Below, piece after piece: positions 5,654 through 7,000 of a DNA stretch of 7,000 bases. Within the stretch, counting starts at the first letter, position 1. Every line of letters begins with the position of its first letter. A program made the position numbers and the translations under genes. The DNA lies in NCBI GenBank assembly GCA_031273145.1, contig JAISSL010000279.1, forward strand, positions 1-7,000. The letters run 5' to 3'. The notes beneath the pieces are model-generated. The model saw nothing but the letters and a program-made list of their open reading frames with translations. It did no database searches and was not told the DNA's origin. This DNA is from Zoogloeaceae bacterium (lineage in GTDB: Bacteria > Pseudomonadota > Gammaproteobacteria > Burkholderiales > Rhodocyclaceae).

Positions 5654-5763
5654 TTTTCTTTTCTCTTGGTCAGGCAGCACCCTGCTACCTGGAAGTCATG
5701 GGATGGTTATCCTGTGATGTTTTGCCTGAAGAGAAGTTTTGAAACTTGTAGCACCAGATAATT

Positions 5764-5769
5764 GCGAGG
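5764..5769 (+). promoter_or_regulatory. Ribosome binding site deciding the start of the O-antigen ligase-like gene
   Basis: GCGAGG lies 5 nt before the ATG at 5775. An in-frame TTG at 5739 would add 12 residues but has only a purine run that ends two bases before it, too close to serve. The ATG at 5775 is preferred. Confidence 0.6.
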
Positions 5770-5774
5770 TTTTT

Positions 5775-6968
5775 ATGTTGTCCGTCAAGTCAATGATTTT
5801 GAGCGAAGGGAAGCTGCCCGCGTATTTTGCGGTTGCACTTGTCGGTTTTATTTTGGCATTCCTGTTTTTCCCGACTCCAAAAGCAATCAACAATTATTAT
5901 TACATTGCCATGTTTGCGCCAGCGTTTTTCGCGTTTTATGTATTGCGCGACAGACTGGAATTACGTCGTCCAGATGCCATTTTATGGGGGGGGGTCTTTC
6001 TTGTATGTGCCTTCTCTGGTACTCTTGATTTTATCAAACCTATCATTTACACTGCCATGTTTTTGCTGGTCGTTTCAAGAATGATTCCGAGAGATCTTTT
6101 CCGTACATCACTGGTAGCGCGTGGGTTTTTCTGGCTTATCGTTACCCATGTTTTTATTTCCATGATATTTTATGGATTGTCAGGCAATTATATTATTGGA
6201 GGCAGCTTGGCACACCTACTGGGTGGCGTAAACTGCATTGCTGCAAGCATTTATCTTTCAACCTGTCTGGCGCTTGCGTTTCCTTTCTGGGTTGAGGAGA
6301 AGCGTTGGATTGAAATGGGAGCGGGCTTTATTTTGAGCATTGTTTCCATCACTTATATTCTTCAAAGCCGTTCAGGTTTGGTTGCCATGTTGGCAGTAGT
6401 TATTTTGGCATTTGGCTATGCATGGAAAATACGAAAATTGAGACCCCATATGGCGGTATTGCTGCTGCTTATGGTTCTGTTGATGTATTTTATGATCGGG
6501 TTGACGCCTGAGTATATTGCTCGCGCGGATTCCGGGCGGTTTGTGATATGGAAAGGGTTGTGGACGGATTGGCAGCAATGCAGCTATTTGTTCGGCTGTG
6601 GTACTGATTTTCATCAGGGGAAGACTTTGTTGCTTTTTGAAAATACCACAACTCGTGGATTATCTTTTTATGCACACAATATTTATTTTGCGCTTGCATT
6701 TTATAGCGGATTGCTTGCGCTGTTTTTATTCCTTGGGCTATGTTTTTATTTGCTTCATAGCGCATGGAAAAATCATGATCCTTGGGGTGGATACCTGCTT
6801 GCCGCAATGATAGGGCTAAATTTTGATGGAGGGCATATTATCAGCAGTCCGCGTCCAGTTTGGATTGCAATATTGCTGCCCATGGCGATGATTGCACAAT
6901 CTAAAAAAGTGTGCTCAAACACGATAAAACCATCTTGTAGCGCACAGGCCGAAGAGCCGCATCCGTAG
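5775..6968 (+). CDS. O-antigen ligase / polymerase-like multi-pass membrane protein (Wzy_C type)
   Basis: This 397-aa inner-membrane protein has about ten hydrophobic segments and the pattern of the O-antigen ligase (WaaL) and Wzy polymerase superfamily. These proteins join or polymerise undecaprenyl-linked glycans on the periplasmic side. Visible marks: QSRSGLVAMLAVVILAFG (residues 197-214), the conserved QSRxG helix; ADSGRFVIWKGLW (251-263), the R...W stretch that opens the large periplasmic loop; GCGTDFHQG (274-282); and AHNIYFALAFYSGLLALFLF (300-319), the conserved His followed by a helix and Gly. These classes cannot be told apart by eye, so no gene symbol is given. Codons are strongly A/T-ending compared with flgF/flgG, suggesting foreign origin, as is common in surface-polysaccharide loci. 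A nine-G run encodes W71-G72-G73-V74. The start at 5775 is chosen for its ribosome binding site. Substrate unknown. Confidence 0.82.
   Translation: MLSVKSMILSEGKLPAYFAVALVGFILAFLFFPTPKAINNYYYIAMFAPAFFAFYVLRDRLELRRPDAILWGGVFLVCAFSGTLDFIKPIIYTAMFLLVVSRMIPRDLFRTSLVARGFFWLIVTHVFISMIFYGLSGNYIIGGSLAHLLGGVNCIAASIYLSTCLALAFPFWVEEKRWIEMGAGFILSIVSITYILQSRSGLVAMLAVVILAFGYAWKIRKLRPHMAVLLLLMVLLMYFMIGLTPEYIARADSGRFVIWKGLWTDWQQCSYLFGCGTDFHQGKTLLLFENTTTRGLSFYAHNIYFALAFYSGLLALFLFLGLCFYLLHSAWKNHDPWGGYLLAAMIGLNFDGGHIISSPRPVWIAILLPMAMIAQSKKVCSNTIKPSCSAQAEEPHP
5986..5994 (+). repeat. G9 homopolymer inside the O-antigen ligase-like gene
   Basis: Nine consecutive Gs span codons 71-74 (Trp-Gly-Gly-Val). One extra G would shift reading to a stop ending at position 6028 (about 84 aa product); loss of one G would lead to a stop at 6084 (about 102 aa). 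Either removes all the conserved periplasmic-loop motifs. This is a slippage-prone tract of the kind used for phase variation, though variation itself is not shown. Confidence 0.85.
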
Positions 6969-7000
6969 CCGTTCGCCAAAATCAGGGGGCGGATTGTTTC

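Noticed and set aside
5739..5741. TTG start for the O-antigen ligase-like gene
   Set aside because: No properly spaced ribosome binding site, while ATG at 5775 has GCGAGG 5 nt upstream; the extra 12 residues are hydrophilic and not needed for the fold.

Overview
The window looks like a chromosomal segment of a flagellated Gram-negative proteobacterium. A betaproteobacterium fits best: the C-terminus of FlgE, FlgF and FlgG all have proteobacterial-type hallmarks, and there is a NodJ-type exporter permease and an O-antigen ligase/polymerase-like protein. This placement is inferred from protein character alone, and I cannot name a genus.

Layout, left to right. (1) Positions 3-1019 hold the 3' part of flgE (flagellar hook protein). 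(2) Positions 1020-1788 contain no credible gene. They are packed with repeats: a CCCTCTCCCG hairpin with a T-run that may act as a terminator, a second, interrupted CTCTCCCG pair, an inverted CGTCATTCCC repeat, and a dense array of a short motif related to TGCAGAYGGCAA in both orientations. (3) flgF (1789-2529) and flgG (2551-3336) encode the proximal and distal rod proteins. (4) At 3340-4140 a NodJ-like ABC-2 permease begins 3 nt after the flgG stop, where flgH is often found. (5) Positions 4182-4284 carry another copy of the repeat family that lies upstream of flgF. (6) A tRNA-Thr(CGT) gene follows at 4309-4381. (7) A RhuM-family gene lies at 4440-5486. (8) A degenerate full-length second copy of the same tRNA, with a recognisable promoter, lies at 5581-5653. 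(9) An AT-richer multi-pass membrane protein gene of the O-antigen ligase/Wzy type occupies 5775-6968 and contains a run of nine G residues inside its coding sequence.

How the parts relate. flgE, flgF and flgG belong to one flagellar hook/rod pathway, but they are physically split by 769 bp of repeats. Members of the same repeat family therefore bracket a flgF-flgG-permease block. The right half reads as accessory DNA: a tRNA, a gene family common in genomic islands, a decayed duplicate of that tRNA, then a compositionally distinct surface-polysaccharide gene.

The observations most worth a second look are the G9 tract (possible phase variation), the tRNA/rhuM/pseudo-tRNA arrangement, and the repeat motif, which includes one exact match to the Neisseria DNA uptake sequence. 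I did not find a complete, clearly novel multi-gene system.
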